Assembly (NCBI RefSeq): GCF_021398735.1
Contig: NZ_CP090349.1
Location: forward strand, 4,669,001 to 4,733,000
Reading direction: 5' to 3'
Length of the DNA: 64,000 nt
Origin: Methylobacterium oryzae
GTDB taxonomy: Bacteria > Pseudomonadota > Alphaproteobacteria > Rhizobiales > Beijerinckiaceae
The position numbers and the translations under genes were made by a program. Positions 8,165 to 21,437 of this stretch are shown piece after piece. The notes beneath the pieces were generated by a model that was not told where the DNA came from, searched no databases, and worked only from the letters and a program-made list of their open reading frames with translations. Every line of letters begins with the position of its first letter. The stretch's first letter is position 1.

Positions 8165-10255
8165 ATGTCGCGTCAGACGTCATCCCTGTTCAGCGCCGCC
8201 CTGATCGGGCCGGCCCTCCTCGGCTCGCTACGAAAACTCGATCCGCGGGCCATGATCCGAAACCCGGTCATGTTCGTGGTCGAGGTCGTGGCGCTCCTCA
8301 CCACCGTGCTGTTCGTCCGCGACCTCGTCACCGGCGGCAGCGACCTGCTCTTCTCGGGCCAGATCATCCTCTGGCTGTGGTTCACCCTGATCTTCGCCAA
8401 CTTCGCCGAGGCGCTCGCTGAGGGCCGCGGCAAGGCCCAGGCCGACAGCCTGCGGCGCACCCGCACCGAGATGACCGCCAAGCGCCTGACCGGCCAGGGC
8501 CGGGCCTTCGAGACGGTGCCGGGCACCACGCTCAGGGTCGGCGACGTCGTCCTGGTCGAGGCCGGCGACCTGATCCCCTCCGACGGCGAGGTGATCGAGG
8601 GGGTCGCCTCCGTGAACGAGGCGGCCATCACGGGCGAATCCGCCCCGGTGATCCGCGAATCCGGCGGCGACCGCTCGGCGGTAACCGGCGGCACGCAGGT
8701 CCTCTCGGACGAGATCAAGGTCCGCATCACCGCCGCGGCCGGCTCGACCTTCGTCGACCGGATGATCGCCCTCGTGGAGGGCGCCTCGCGGCAGAAGACG
8801 CCGAACGAGATCGCCCTGAACATCCTGCTCGCCGGCCTCACCATCGTGTTCGTCTTCGCGGTGGCCTCGATCCCGAGCTTCGCGAGCTACGCGGGCGGGT
8901 CCATCCCCGTGATCGTGCTGGTCGCCCTCTTCGTCACGCTGATCCCGACGACGATCGGCGCGCTGCTCTCGGCGATCGGCATCGCCGGCATGGACCGGCT
9001 GGTCCGCTTCAACGTGCTCGCCATGTCGGGCCGCGCCGTGGAGGCGGCGGGCGACGTCGACACGCTGCTCCTCGACAAGACCGGCACGATCACCCTCGGC
9101 AACCGTCAGGCGACCGAGTTCCGCCCCGTCCGCGGCGTCAGCGCGCAGGATCTCGCCGACGCGGCGCAGCTCGCCTCGCTCGCCGACGAGACGCCGGAGG
9201 GCCGCTCCATCGTGGTGCTGGCCAAGGAGAAATACGGCATCCGCGCCCGCGACATGGCGAGCCTGAACGCCACCTTCGTGCCGTTCACCGCGCAGTCGCG
9301 GATGTCGGGGGTGGATCTGCAGGGCACGTCGATCCGCAAGGGCGCCGTCGATGCCGTCATCGCCTCGGTCTCGGGCCAGCCCATCGCCTCGCGCGACTCC
9401 AACGTCGCCCTGGCCGTCCGCCCCGAGGCCGAGACCGGCGTCGTGACCGAGATCCGCGCCATCGCGGAGGAGATCGCCAAGGCCGGCGGTACGCCGCTCG
9501 CCGTCGCCAGGGACGGCCGCCTGCTGGGCGTGGTCTACCTCAAGGACATCGTGAAGGGCGGCATCCGCGAGCGCTTCGCCGAGCTGCGCCAGATGGGCAT
9601 CCGCACGGTGATGATCACCGGCGACAACCCGATGACCGCGGCGGCGATCGCCGCCGAGGCCGGCGTCGACGACTTCCTCGCCCAGGCCACCCCGGAGGAC
9701 AAGCTCGCGCTGATCCGCAAGGAGCAGGCGGACGGCAAGCTCGTCGCCATGTGCGGTGACGGCACCAACGACGCCCCGGCGCTGGCCCAGGCCGATGTCG
9801 GCGTCGCCATGAATACCGGCACCGTCGCGGCCCGCGAGGCCGGCAACATGGTCGACCTCGACAGCGACCCGACCAAGCTCATCGAGATCGTCGGCATCGG
9901 CAAGCAGCTGCTGATGACCCGCGGCGCGCTGACGACCTTCTCGATCGCCAACGACGTGGCCAAGTACTTCGCCATCATCCCGGCGATGTTCCTCACGCTC
10001 TACCCGCAGCTCCAGGCGCTGAACGTCATGGGCCTGGCCTCGCCGCAGAGCGCGATCCTGTCGGCGATCATCTTCAACGCCCTGATCATCGTGGCGCTGA
10101 TTCCGCTGGCCCTGCGCGGCGTCACCTACCGGGCCGTCGGCGCGGCCGCGCTGCTGCGCCGCAACCTCCTGATCTACGGCCTCGGCGGCGTCCTGGTGCC
10201 CTTCGTCGGCATCAAGGCCATCGACCTCGCCGTCAGCGCCCTCCACCTCGCCTGA
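8165..10255 (+). CDS. kdpB: KdpB, ATP-hydrolysing subunit of Kdp ATPase
   Basis: The 696-aa P-type ATPase subunit couples ATP hydrolysis to K+ import through KdpA. It shows the actuator motif ITGESAPV (about 160), the phosphorylation motif DKTGT with acceptor D304, the nucleotide-binding domain, and the hinge [10 protein letters not shown] (about 535). Seven membrane helices are expected. The transport-site segment [12 protein letters not shown] is present. It follows a repeat-containing spacer after kdpA and is 21 bp upstream of kdpC. Length is normal for KdpB (about 680 aa). Confidence 0.98.
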   Translation: MSRQTSSLFSAALIGPALLGSLRKLDPRAMIRNPVMFVVEVVALLTTVLFVRDLVTGGSDLLFSGQIILWLWFTLIFANFAEALAEGRGKAQADSLRRTRTEMTAKRLTGQGRAFETVPGTTLRVGDVVLVEAGDLIPSDGEVIEGVASVNEAAITGESAPVIRESGGDRSAVTGGTQVLSDEIKVRITAAAGSTFVDRMIALVEGASRQKTPNEIALNILLAGLTIVFVFAVASIPSFASYAGGSIPVIVLVALFVTLIPTTIGALLSAIGIAGMDRLVRFNVLAMSGRAVEAAGDVDTLLLDKTGTITLGNRQATEFRPVRGVSAQDLADAAQLASLADETPEGRSIVVLAKEKYGIRARDMASLNATFVPFTAQSRMSGVDLQGTSIRKGAVDAVIASVSGQPIASRDSNVALAVRPEAETGVVTEIRAIAEEIAKAGGTPLAVARDGRLLGVVYLKDIVKGGIRERFAELRQMGIRTVMITGDNPMTAAAIAAEAGVDDFLAQATPEDKLALIRKEQADGKLVAMCGDGTNDAPALAQADVGVAMNTGTVAAREAGNMVDLDSDPTKLIEIVGIGKQLLMTRGALTTFSIANDVAKYFAIIPAMFLTLYPQLQALNVMGLASPQSAILSAIIFNALIIVALIPLALRGVTYRAVGAAALLRRNLLIYGLGGVLVPFVGIKAIDLAVSALHLA

Positions 10256-10276
10256 ACCGGTCCCCGGAGACCTGCC

Positions 10277-10882
10277 ATGCTCAACCAGCTTCGCCCCGCC
10301 CTGGTCCTGCTCACCGCCCTGACGGCGATCACGGGCCTCGCCTACCCCCTCGCGATGACGGGCCTCGCCAGCGCCATCTTCCCCGCGAAGGCCGCCGGCA
10401 GCCTGATCGCGCGCGACGGCACGGTCGTCGGCTCCAGCCTGATCGGCCAGAACTTCACGGGAGCCGGCTACTTCCACGGCCGGCCCTCGGCGACGACGGC
10501 GCCGGACCCGTCCGACGCCTCGAAGACGGTGCCGGCGCCCTACAACGCGGCGAACTCGTCGGGCTCGAATCTCGGGCCGACCAGCGCCGCCCTCGCCGAG
10601 CGGGTGAAGGGCGATCTCGACGTGGTCAGGGCCGAGAACCCGGATGCGCCCGTCCCGGTCGACCTCGTCACGACCAGCGGCTCGGGCCTCGACCCGGACA
10701 TCTCGCCCGAGGCCGCCTACTTCCAGGTTCCCCGCGTCGCCAGGGCCCGCAACATCCCGGCGGACAAGCTGCGCGCGCTGGTGTCGTCCCGCATCGAGGC
10801 GCGCACCCTCGGCATCCTGGGTGAGCCGCGCGTCAACGTGCTGGCGCTGAACCTCGCGGTCGACGATCTCGCCCGTCGCTGA
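10277..10882 (+). CDS. kdpC: KdpC, K+-transporting ATPase subunit C
   Basis: The 201-aa protein has one N-terminal membrane helix ([20 protein letters not shown]) and a periplasmic domain containing the family signatures [18 protein letters not shown] and [16 protein letters not shown]. KdpC assembles with KdpA and KdpB and is thought to raise ATP affinity. Length matches the family (about 190-200 aa). It is the last structural gene of the pump and is followed by a strong hairpin and an inverted repeat before kdpD. Confidence 0.97.
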   Translation: MLNQLRPALVLLTALTAITGLAYPLAMTGLASAIFPAKAAGSLIARDGTVVGSSLIGQNFTGAGYFHGRPSATTAPDPSDASKTVPAPYNAANSSGSNLGPTSAALAERVKGDLDVVRAENPDAPVPVDLVTTSGSGLDPDISPEAAYFQVPRVARARNIPADKLRALVSSRIEARTLGILGEPRVNVLALNLAVDDLARR

Positions 10883-10913
10883 GGCGCGCCCGACAGCGGC
10901 TCTGGATGACATC

Positions 10914-10948
10914 CCGTCAGGCCGGATCGATGTCGATCGGCCTGACGG
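10914..10948. terminator. Hairpin after kdpC (terminator or attenuator)
   Basis: CCGTCAGGCCG (10914-10924) pairs perfectly with CGGCCTGACGG (10938-10948) across a 13-base loop, 31 bases after the kdpC stop. There is no T-run, as is common in GC-rich genomes. It would lower read-through from the pump genes into kdpDE. Confidence 0.6.
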
Positions 10949-11011
10949 ACATGACACGTGTGGTTCGACAGCGTGGGCGCACCTCGATGCGGCACGCTGC
11001 GGATTCCGCAT

Positions 11012-11101
11012 CGTCATTGCGAGCGGAGCGAAGCAATCCAGCCGCGCCACGCTCACCGGCATCCCGCTGCCCTGGGTTGCTTCGCTCCGCTCGCAATGAC
11101 G
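11012..11101. repeat. REP-like inverted repeat, 30-bp arms, between kdpC and kdpD
   Basis: Left arm 11012-11041 (core ATTGCGAGCGGAGCGAAGCA) and right arm 11072-11101 are reverse complements at 29 of 30 positions, separated by a 30-bp spacer. Elements with this core (GCGAGCGGAGCGAAGC) are dispersed in many alphaproteobacterial intergenic regions. It may fold as a long hairpin and act as a terminator, an mRNA end-protector or a mobile MITE/REP unit. A second, degraded copy lies at 8079-8121. Confidence 0.85.
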
Positions 11102-11136
11102 CGACGATCCCGCGTTGTCCGCGGCGTTTTGCTAAG

Positions 11137-13863
11137 ATGGCGATCATGCCCGAGACCGGCCGCGACCCGACCCGCCCCTCCCCCGACGCCCTGCTCGAAG
11201 CGGCGCGCCGCGGGGAACGGACGCGCGGCCGACTGAAGGTGTTCCTCGGCGCCGCCCCCGGTGTCGGCAAGACCTACGAGATGCTGACCGTCGGGCGGGC
11301 GCGGCTGAAGGCAGGCCTCGACGTCGTGGTCGGCGTCGTCGAGACGCACGGCCGCGCCGAGACCGAGGCCCTGCTCAACGGGTTCGAGACGATCCCCCGC
11401 CGTTCCGTTCCGTATCACGGCACCGTCCTGCAGGAGATGGACCTCGACGCCCTGCTGGCGCGCCGGCCAGCCCTCGCCTTGGTCGACGAGCTCGCCCACA
11501 CCAACGCCCCGGGCTCGCGCCACCCGAAGCGCTACCAAGATGTCGAGGAGCTGCTCGATGCCGGCATCGACGTCCTGACGACGCTCAACATCCAGCACGT
11601 CGAGAGCCTCAACGACGTGGTCGCGTCGATCACCCGCATCCGGGTGCGCGAGACGGTGCCGGACGGCGTCCTCGACCGGGCGGACGACATCGAGGTGGTG
11701 GACCTCAACCCCGACGACCTGATCCAGCGCCTGAAGGACGGCAAGGTCTACGTCCCGACGCACGCCGAGCGCGCGCTCAAGCACTACTTCTCGCGCGGCA
11801 ACCTCACGGCGCTCCGCGAGCTGGCGCTCCGGCGCACCGCCGACCGGGTCGACGACGAGCTGCTCGGCCACATGCGGGCCAACGCGATCGCCGGTCCCTG
11901 GGCGGCGGGCGAGCGCGTGCTGGTCTGCGTGAACGAGGATCCCCGCTCCGCCGGCCTCGTGCGCCACGCCAAGCGCCTGGCCGACCGCCTGCACGCCCCC
12001 TGGACGGCGCTCTCCATCGAGGGCGCGCGGGCGGCAGCCCTGAGCGAGGCCGAGCGCGACCGCATCGCCGAGGCCCTGCGGCTCGCCGACCGCCTCGGCG
12101 GCGACGCCGTCACCCTGCCGGGCGGGCGCCGGATCGCCGACGACGTGCTCGACTACGCGCGCTCGGCCAACGTGAACCACATCGTCGTCGGCAAGGCGAA
12201 CCGCTCGTGGCTCTTCGAGCTGGTCAACGGATCGGTGGTGTACGACCTCGTGCGGCACAGCGGCGCCATCAGCGTGCACGTCGTCCCCGGCGAGGCCGTC
12301 CCCGACGAGAAGCCGGCGCGCCGCGCCGTGGCGGTGACCGCGCCGCGTCCGGGGCGCGACGCGCGGCCCTACGCGATCGCGCTGGCGGCGATCGCCGCGG
12401 GCCTCGGCGCGGCCATCGTCGCGGAACCCTACGCGGGCGTCGAGAACGCCGACCTGTTCCTGCTGACCGCGGTCGTGGCGGTGGCGGTGCGCTGGGGCCT
12501 CGGGCCGTCCCTCGTCTCGGTGGTGGCGGCCTCGCTCGCCTACAACTTCTTCTTCCTGCCGCCGGTCTACACGCTCACCATCGCCGATCCGACCAACGTC
12601 GCGGCGTTCCTGCTCTTCACCCTGGTGGCCGTCCTGGTCTCGAACCTCGCCTCCCGCGCGCGTCGCGTCGCGGTGGTCAGCCAGGGCCGGGCGCGGGCCA
12701 CGGAACGGCTCTTCGGCTTCTCGCGGAAGCTCGCCGCCTGCGGCACCCTCGACGACGTGCTCTGGGCCACCTGCGCCCAGGTCGCCGCGATGCTGAAGGT
12801 GCGCGTCGTCCTCCTGCTGCCGGACGGCCAGGCCGTCACGGTGCGGGCGGGCTACCCGCCCGAGGACATGCTGGACGAGGCCGATCTCGCGGCCGCGCAG
12901 TGGGCCTTCGACAACGACCAGCCCGCGGGCCGGGGCGCCGACACGCTGCCGGGCGCCAAGCGCCTGTTCCTGCCGATGCGGACCGGGCGCGGGACGATCG
13001 GGGTGATCGGCCTCGATTCCGACGGCACCGGGCCGATCCTGTCGCCTGAGGGCCGCCGCCTCCTCGACGCCCTGGCCGACATGGGCGCCCTCGCCATCGA
13101 GCGGGTCCGGCTCGTGGAGGATCTCGACCGGGCCGAGCGCGCGGCCGAGACCGACCGCCTGCGCCAGGCGCTGCTCACCTCGATCAGCCACGACCTGCGC
13201 ACGCCGCTCGCCTCGGTCCTGGGCGCGGCCAGCACGCTGCGCGACCTCGAGGCGGCGCTGCCCGCGGACGCCAAGGCGGAGTTGCTGGCGACGATCATCG
13301 AGGAATCGGAGCGGCTCAACCGCTTCATCGCCAACCTCCTCGACATGACCCGGCTGGAGGCCGGCGCGGTGGCGCCGAACCTCTCCGCGCAGGACGTGGC
13401 CGAGACCGTCGACACCGCCCTGCGCCGCACCCAGAAGATCCTCGCCGACCACCGCGTCGCCGTGGAGGTCGAGGCCGACCTGCCGCCGCTGGCGCTCGAC
13501 CCGGTCCTGTTCGAGCAGGTCCTGGTCAACCTCCTCGACAACGCCGCCAAGTACGCGCCCGAGGGCTCGACCGTGACGGTCCGGGCGCGCCGCGCGGACG
13601 ACCGGGTCCGGATCGCCGTGCTGGACGAGGGCGACGGCCTGCCCGAGGCGGATATGGAGCGGGTCTTCGACAAGTTCTACCGCGTCCGGAAGGGCGACCG
13701 TGTCCGGGCCGGCACGGGGCTGGGCCTCGCCATCTCCCGGGGCTTCGTCGAGGCGATGGGCGGCACCGTCACGGCCGAGAACCGCCCCGACCGCGGCGGC
13801 GCCTGCTTCACCGTCAGCCTGCCGGTTCCGGCCCGGAGCGCGCCCAGGGACATCGCCGCATGA
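11137..13863 (+). CDS. kdpD: KdpD, osmosensitive K+ sensor histidine kinase
   Basis: The 908-aa sensor kinase controls kdp expression with KdpE. It shows the KdpD domain with a Walker A motif ([12 protein letters not shown]) and [13 protein letters not shown], a universal-stress-protein domain, four membrane helices (about 410-520, with [12 protein letters not shown]), a GAF-like domain, the H-box [12 protein letters not shown] (H685), and ATPase boxes [10 protein letters not shown] and [11 protein letters not shown]. The start is at ATG 11137 or 11146; the frame is open further upstream but translates the inverted repeat, so that extension is rejected. It overlaps kdpE by 4 bp. Confidence 0.96.
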   Translation: MAIMPETGRDPTRPSPDALLEAARRGERTRGRLKVFLGAAPGVGKTYEMLTVGRARLKAGLDVVVGVVETHGRAETEALLNGFETIPRRSVPYHGTVLQEMDLDALLARRPALALVDELAHTNAPGSRHPKRYQDVEELLDAGIDVLTTLNIQHVESLNDVVASITRIRVRETVPDGVLDRADDIEVVDLNPDDLIQRLKDGKVYVPTHAERALKHYFSRGNLTALRELALRRTADRVDDELLGHMRANAIAGPWAAGERVLVCVNEDPRSAGLVRHAKRLADRLHAPWTALSIEGARAAALSEAERDRIAEALRLADRLGGDAVTLPGGRRIADDVLDYARSANVNHIVVGKANRSWLFELVNGSVVYDLVRHSGAISVHVVPGEAVPDEKPARRAVAVTAPRPGRDARPYAIALAAIAAGLGAAIVAEPYAGVENADLFLLTAVVAVAVRWGLGPSLVSVVAASLAYNFFFLPPVYTLTIADPTNVAAFLLFTLVAVLVSNLASRARRVAVVSQGRARATERLFGFSRKLAACGTLDDVLWATCAQVAAMLKVRVVLLLPDGQAVTVRAGYPPEDMLDEADLAAAQWAFDNDQPAGRGADTLPGAKRLFLPMRTGRGTIGVIGLDSDGTGPILSPEGRRLLDALADMGALAIERVRLVEDLDRAERAAETDRLRQALLTSISHDLRTPLASVLGAASTLRDLEAALPADAKAELLATIIEESERLNRFIANLLDMTRLEAGAVAPNLSAQDVAETVDTALRRTQKILADHRVAVEVEADLPPLALDPVLFEQVLVNLLDNAAKYAPEGSTVTVRARRADDRVRIAVLDEGDGLPEADMERVFDKFYRVRKGDRVRAGTGLGLAISRGFVEAMGGTVTAENRPDRGGACFTVSLPVPARSAPRDIAA

Positions 13864-14588
13864 GCCCCACGATCCTGGTCGTCGACGACGAGCCGCCGAT
13901 CCGCAAGCTCCTGCGCATGGGCTTGGCCACGCAGGGCTACGCAATCCTGAAGGCGCCCGATGCCCGGACCGCCCTGGCGCTGCTCGGCCGGGAGGGCGTC
14001 GATCTCGTGATCCTCGATCTCGGCCTGCCCGACATGCGCGGCCACGACCTGCTGCGGTCGGTTCGATCGAGCCATCCCGACCTCCCGGTCGTCGTGCTTT
14101 CGAGCCGCGACGACGAGAGCGGCAAGGTCGAGGCGCTCGATCTCGGCGCCAACGACTACGTGACCAAGCCGTTCGGCATGGCGGAGCTGCTGGCGCGCCT
14201 GCGGGCCGCCATGCGCCACCAGCTCGCCGCGCGGGGCGAGCGGCCGATCTTCCGCGTCGACACCCTGTCAGTCGATCTGGTCCGCCGGATCGTGAAGGTC
14301 GACGAGGCCGAGGTGAAGCTGACGCCGCGCGAGTACGATTTCCTGCGCGTCCTGGTCCTGCATGCCGGCAAGGTGCTCACCCACGCGCAGCTGATGCGCT
14401 CCGTGCCGTCCTCGTCCGATCCGCAATACCTGCGCGTCTACGTGCGCCAGCTCCGCCAGAAGCTGGAGGCGGATCCCGAGCGCCCGCGGATCTTGCTGAC
14501 CGAGACCGGTGTCGGCTACCGCCTGCGCGCGCCCGACGACGAGCCGGCCCCGCCGCACCGCGGCGCCGGCGGCGCGACCGCCCACTGA
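13860..14588 (+). CDS. kdpE: KdpE, OmpR-family response regulator
   Basis: A 242-aa regulator with a receiver domain (D53 in [10 protein letters not shown] in YVTKPFG) and a C-terminal winged-helix DNA-binding domain ([13 protein letters not shown], and [21 protein letters not shown] near the end). KdpD phosphorylates it, and it then activates the kdp pump promoter. It starts inside the kdpD stop (ATGA), so the pair is translationally coupled. The last 15 residues form a poorly conserved proline/glycine/alanine tail. Confidence 0.97.
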   Translation: MSPTILVVDDEPPIRKLLRMGLATQGYAILKAPDARTALALLGREGVDLVILDLGLPDMRGHDLLRSVRSSHPDLPVVVLSSRDDESGKVEALDLGANDYVTKPFGMAELLARLRAAMRHQLAARGERPIFRVDTLSVDLVRRIVKVDEAEVKLTPREYDFLRVLVLHAGKVLTHAQLMRSVPSSSDPQYLRVYVRQLRQKLEADPERPRILLTETGVGYRLRAPDDEPAPPHRGAGGATAH

Positions 14589-14606
14589 TCCCGAGGACGA
14601 CCCGAT

Positions 14607-15080
14607 GTGTCCCAGCGCCCGCGATCCCGCGCGATGAGTGTGGACCGGATCCTCGCGCCCTCCGACGCGCTCGTCGGCCTGCGCGCCGCCGGCAAGGGGG
14701 CGCTGCTCGAGGAGCTGGCGCGCCGCGCCGCCGGCGTCCTCGGCCTCGCCGCGGAGACGATCCTCCCCGCGCTGATCCGGCGCGAATCCCTGGGTTCGAC
14801 CGGGGTCGGCGACGGCATCGCCCTGCCGCACGCGCGGCTCGAGGGCATCGCGCGCCCCTACGGGATCCTGGCCCGGCTCCGCGACCCGATCGATTTCGAC
14901 GCGGTCGACGATCGGCCGGTGGACCTCGTCGTCCTGCTGCTGCTCCCGGCCGTCGCCGAGGGCGAGACGCTGAACGCGCTGGCCTGCGTGGCGCGGCGCC
15001 TGCGCGACCCCGGGGCCGCCGCGGCGATGCGCGCCGCGCGGGACGCGGCGGCGCTCTACGCGGCCGCGACGGGCCGGTAA
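14607..15080 (+). CDS. PtsN-like PTS EIIA (nitrogen-type) protein next to kdpDE
   Basis: A 157-aa EIIA-Ntr/fructose-type domain with the phosphorylatable histidine in GDGIALPHARLEG (H75) and the preceding RRESLGSTGVG motif. Such proteins do not transport sugar here; they are regulatory phosphoproteins. In E. coli, EIIA-Ntr binds KdpD and TrkA and so controls potassium uptake, which makes its place 18 bp after kdpE meaningful. The GTG start at 14607 has a GAGGA ribosome binding site about 9 bases upstream; ATG 14634 is an alternative. It is probably a Kdp-dedicated paralogue of a housekeeping ptsN located elsewhere. Confidence 0.85.
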   Translation: MSQRPRSRAMSVDRILAPSDALVGLRAAGKGALLEELARRAAGVLGLAAETILPALIRRESLGSTGVGDGIALPHARLEGIARPYGILARLRDPIDFDAVDDRPVDLVVLLLLPAVAEGETLNALACVARRLRDPGAAAAMRAARDAAALYAAATGR

Positions 15081-15096
15081 GGGCGCCGCGCGGCCG

Positions 15097-16436
15097 TCAG
15101 TGCGCGCCGCCGGTCTCGACGAACTTGAACAGGAAGACCGCCGCGATCACCCAGACGATCGGCTTCACCTCCCGGGCGCGGCCCGCCAGCAGCTTCAGCG
15201 CCGCGTAGGTGATGAACCCGCAGGAGACGCCGGTGGCGATCGAGTAGGTGAACGGCATCAGCAGGGCCGTGACGCAGGCCGGCACGACCTCGGTGATATC
15301 GTCCCAGTCGAGCTCGACCAGCTCGCGCAGCATCAGGCAGGCGACGTAGAACAGCGCCGGCGCCGTGGCGTAGGCGGGCACCGCGCCCGCGAGCGGCGCG
15401 AAGAAGAGGCAGGCGAGGAACAGCACCGCCACGGTGGCTGCCGTGAGCCCGGTGCGGCCGCCCTCCTCGACGCCGGAAGCGCTCTCCAGGTACGCCGTCG
15501 TGCTCGACGTGCCGAGGAGCGAGCCCGCGAAGACTGAGACGGAATCGGCCATCAGCGCCCGGTCGAGGCGGCGCATCTTCCCGTCGGTCAGGAGTCCGGC
15601 CCGGCTCGCCACGCCCATCAGCGTGCCCGTGGCGTCGAACAGCTCCACCAGGAACAGGACCAGGATGACGTGGAGCAGGCCCGCCGAGAGGGCACCCGGG
15701 ATGTCGAGGGCGAACAGGGTCGGGGCGATCGACGGCGGCAGGGAGACGATTCCCTGGAAGGTGTTGCCCGCGAAGACGAAGCTCAGCGCCGTGACGGTGA
15801 GGATGCTCGACAGCAGCGCCGCCCGCACCTTCCGGGCGGAGAGGACGGCCACCATCAGGAAGCCCAGCACCGCCAGGATCGCTTCGGGCTTGTGCAGGTC
15901 GCCGAGGGTGACGAAGGTCGCCGGGCTCGCCGCGACGAGGCCGGCGTTCTTGAGCGCGATGATCGCCAGGAACAGGCCGATCCCGACCGTGATGGCGATC
16001 CGCATGGAGCGCGGGATCCCCTCGACGATCAGCGCGCGCAGGCCTGTCAGCGTGACGATCAGGAAGCACACGCCCGAGATGAACACCGCGCCGAGGGCGG
16101 CCTGCCAGCTGAAGCCGAGCTGCTGGACCACCACGTAGGTGAAGTAGGCGTTGAGCCCCATGCCGGGCGCGAGGGCGATCGGGTAATTGGCCCAGAGCGC
16201 CATGATCATCGAGCCGAGCGCCGCCACGAGGCAGGTCGCCACGAAAACCGCGCCCCGGGGCATGCCGGCATCCCCGAGGATGCTCGGGTTGATGAAGACG
16301 ATGTAGGCCATCGTCAGGAAGGTGGTCAGCCCCGCTAGCACCTCCGTGCGTACGCTGGTGCCGTGCTCGGCGAGGCGGAAGGTGCGTTCCAGGAGGCCGG
16401 GCCTCGCCGCCGGCACCGCGTCCCGCGCGCGATCCA

Positions 16437-16437
<1 letters not shown>
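15097..16437 (-). CDS. NCS2-family purine permease (AzgA/PbuG type)
   Basis: The 446-aa membrane protein has about 12-14 helices and the AzgA-branch signatures GLTTFLTMAYIVFINPSIL, ALAPGMGLNAYFTYVV and GTSSTTAYLESASGVEEGGR. These permeases import hypoxanthine, guanine or adenine by proton symport. The start (ATG 16435-16437) shares one base with the stop of the upstream molybdenum hydroxylase gene (TGATG), so the two are co-translated. The context with xanthine dehydrogenase-like subunits and urate oxidase points to oxopurine uptake for catabolism. Confidence 0.92.
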
Positions 16438-19168
<2,731 letters not shown>

Positions 19169-19172
<4 letters not shown>

Positions 19173-20008
19173 GACGCGGCTCCCGGCGACGGCGCCGCGT
19201 CGAGCGACCCGCGGATCTCCTCGGCGAAGTGCCGGGTCATGTGGCGGCGCCAGTCAGGCCGCCCGTGGACATCGTCGTGGTAGAGCGCGTCCGGGATCGC
19301 CTCGTCCAGCGCCCGCATCAGCGCGGCCGGATCCGGCAGACCGTCGAAGGCGAGGCGGAGCGGGCGTTTGACGGAGGCCGTGACCGTGAGCGCGAAGGCG
19401 CCGTCCGCGCCGCGCGTCCCGATCAGCAGCGCGCCGGAGCGCCCGTTCGGGCTGAGGCTGATGCGGCGGAAGGCCGTGCGACGCGCGAGCGCCGCGGCCG
19501 GCATCGACAGGCTCCGCAGGATCTCGCCCGGTGCCAGGGCGTTCCGCTGCGGCGCGAGGACGAAATCGAGGATCGGGAGCTCCCGCTCGGCCCCGTCGGC
19601 GGACCAGATCGTGCAGGTCGCGTCGAGGGCCGTCGCGAGGGCGATCATCGGCCCGGCCGGGAGTGCGAGGCAGACGTTGCCGCCGACCGTGGCCACGTTC
19701 CAGATCTTGAAGGAGCCGAGCAGCGCGCGGCAGCACTGGCCCACCAGCGGCGCCGCGTTCCAGCCCGGCGGCAGTTCCAGCCGGTCGAGCTGGGCGATGG
19801 TGCAGGTCGCCGCGAGGGTCAGGCCCTCCGCGTCGACCGCGTGCGGTGGCCAACCGAGCGCCGCGAGGTCGACGAGGCGCCGCATCCCGACCTGCGGCTC
19901 GGAGAACAGCCACGTCCCGCCTCCCAGGCAGGCATCGCCGTCCGCCCAGTCGGGAAGCTCGGTCCGACTCCGTGGCCGGACGACGGTCTCGATCGTGTTG
20001 AGGTCCAT
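19169..20008 (-). CDS. FAD-binding subunit of xanthine dehydrogenase-like enzyme
   Basis: The 279-aa protein starts [15 protein letters not shown] and matches the CO dehydrogenase/xanthine dehydrogenase flavoprotein fold: FAD-binding loop [11 protein letters not shown] (about 33-43), second FAD motif [17 protein letters not shown] (about 130-146), and the C-terminal CODH_C-type domain. It passes electrons from the iron-sulphur clusters of the fused subunit to NAD+ or another acceptor. ATG 20008 was chosen over one at 20092 because the extra 28 residues are not family-like. It is first in a three-gene minus-strand operon and is divergent from urate oxidase across 173 bp, which probably holds both promoters. 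Confidence 0.9.
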
Positions 20009-20181
20009 GCCCGCTCGCCGGTCCGAGGCCGGTTCGGCCCGGCCCAACACTATGCCGGTTCTAATCGGGCCCCGGTCAAGCCGCGCCGGCAACTTCGAAC
20101 CTTGGCGCCCCCACGCACGTCGGCCTAGGATGAATCAGATTTGCGTGAGATGGCCGGCGGCGGTCCGGATCGGAGATCCCC

Positions 20182-21024
20182 ATGGCCCTGACGGCATCGC
20201 GGTACGGCAAGGAACGGGTTCGCGTGCTGCGCCTCGCCCGCGACGGCGACCACCACACGCCGCGCGAGCTGACGCTGTCGGTCATGTTGACCGGGCGCTT
20301 CGAGGCGGCCTGGACAGAGGGTGACAACCGCGCCTCCATCGCCACCGACAGCATCCGGAACATGGTCAACGTGACGGCGGCGCGGCATCTCGGGCTCGAC
20401 GCCGAGGGGTTCGTCGCCGCGGTCGCGCGGGTGCTGCTCGAGACCTACCCGCAGGTCGAGACCGTCACGATCGAAGCGGAGGAAGTTCGCTGGCTCCGCC
20501 ACGCGATCGCCGACGCGCCGCACGGCCACACCTTCACGCGCGACGGGAACGGCGCCGGCTACGTGGGGCTCACCGCCGACCGGACTGGGTCGACCCTGCG
20601 CTCCGGATTGCGCGGCTACACCTTCATGAAGACCACGCAATCGGGCTGGACGGGGTTCGTGGCGGACCAGTACCGGACCCTGCCCGACACGACCGACCGC
20701 ATCGCCGCGACCAGCATGGACGCGACCTGGACCTGGGCCTCGGCGCCGCACGATTACGCCGGAACCAACGCTCGCATTCTCGCGACGCTGTTGACCGTCT
20801 TCGGCACCACCTACAGCCGCGGGATCCAGGACAGCATGTACCGGATGGGCGAGGCCGCCCTGGCCGCCGTCCCGGAACTGGCCGAGATCGGCTTCGTCAT
20901 GCCCAACAAGCACTACCTGCCGATCGACCTGACACCGTTCGGCCTCGACAACCCGGGCGTTGTCTTCCTGCCGACCGACGAGCCCTTCGGCCGGATCGAG
21001 GCGACCATCGGCCGGACAAGTTGA
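20182..21024 (+). CDS. pucL: Urate oxidase (uricase)
   Basis: The 280-aa cofactor-free urate oxidase converts urate to 5-hydroxyisourate. Visible signatures are YGKERVRVLR near the N-terminus, the active-site segment DNRASIATDSIRNMVNV (about 47-63, containing the catalytic Thr) and MPNKHYLPIDL (about 240-250, with the conserved Asn/His). Length fits the single-chain tandem T-fold family (about 285-300 aa). It is transcribed away from the xanthine dehydrogenase/permease operon and completes import, oxidation to urate and urate opening. The hydrolase and decarboxylase that follow are not in the window. Confidence 0.95.
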   Translation: MALTASRYGKERVRVLRLARDGDHHTPRELTLSVMLTGRFEAAWTEGDNRASIATDSIRNMVNVTAARHLGLDAEGFVAAVARVLLETYPQVETVTIEAEEVRWLRHAIADAPHGHTFTRDGNGAGYVGLTADRTGSTLRSGLRGYTFMKTTQSGWTGFVADQYRTLPDTTDRIAATSMDATWTWASAPHDYAGTNARILATLLTVFGTTYSRGIQDSMYRMGEAALAAVPELAEIGFVMPNKHYLPIDLTPFGLDNPGVVFLPTDEPFGRIEATIGRTS

Positions 21025-21437
21025 TCAGTCCGCGCCGCGACGCCCTTCCCAGATTCCCCACGCATCATCGCGCGCCGCGTCGATCGGTGGGCTGTGGATC
21101 AGCGGTGCAATCCTACAACCGCAGGCTGGCAAGCGGCGGGCGAACGCGGGCGACGCACAACGCAAGATAGTCTCGCCCTTGATCTATGCTATCCCATGGC
21201 TTTTCATTAAGTGGGACTGTGCATTTAGCGGCTCACCGCGAATTTCTTGAGCAAAGCGAACCATTTTAACCGCCGCGCAACGGCATCCCGTTATCGAAGC
21301 CCGCGCTAGAGCCGGGCATCGACAGGTTTATGGTGTCGCCCGGCGCAATAAAAATTTATCTCGATTAAGAAATTCTTGATCCGACCGGCTCGGTGCGCGC
21401 TTCGGCCGCACCCTCATCTCAGGATGCGGAGACATCG
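21025..21437. other. Intergenic region, AT-rich in its second half
   Basis: No convincing gene. An open frame runs from the uricase end to about 21250 but lacks a ribosome binding site and any recognisable feature. From about 21165 to 21385 the base composition drops sharply in G+C (stretches such as CTTTTCATTAAGTGGG and AATAAAAATTTATC), which suits a promoter for the chemoreceptor gene. No clear operator was seen. A GGAG ribosome binding site lies just before the gene at 21438. Confidence 0.5.

Noticed and set aside
10906..11136. In-frame N-terminal extension of KdpD by 77 codons
   Set aside because: It translates the inverted repeat and the hairpin, lacks a ribosome binding site, and KdpD proteins begin at the conserved segment after 11137.
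8228..13944. Very long minus-strand frames opposite kdpB and kdpD
   Set aside because: They mirror real genes in a GC-rich genome, have no protein family features and would span repeats and intergenic DNA.
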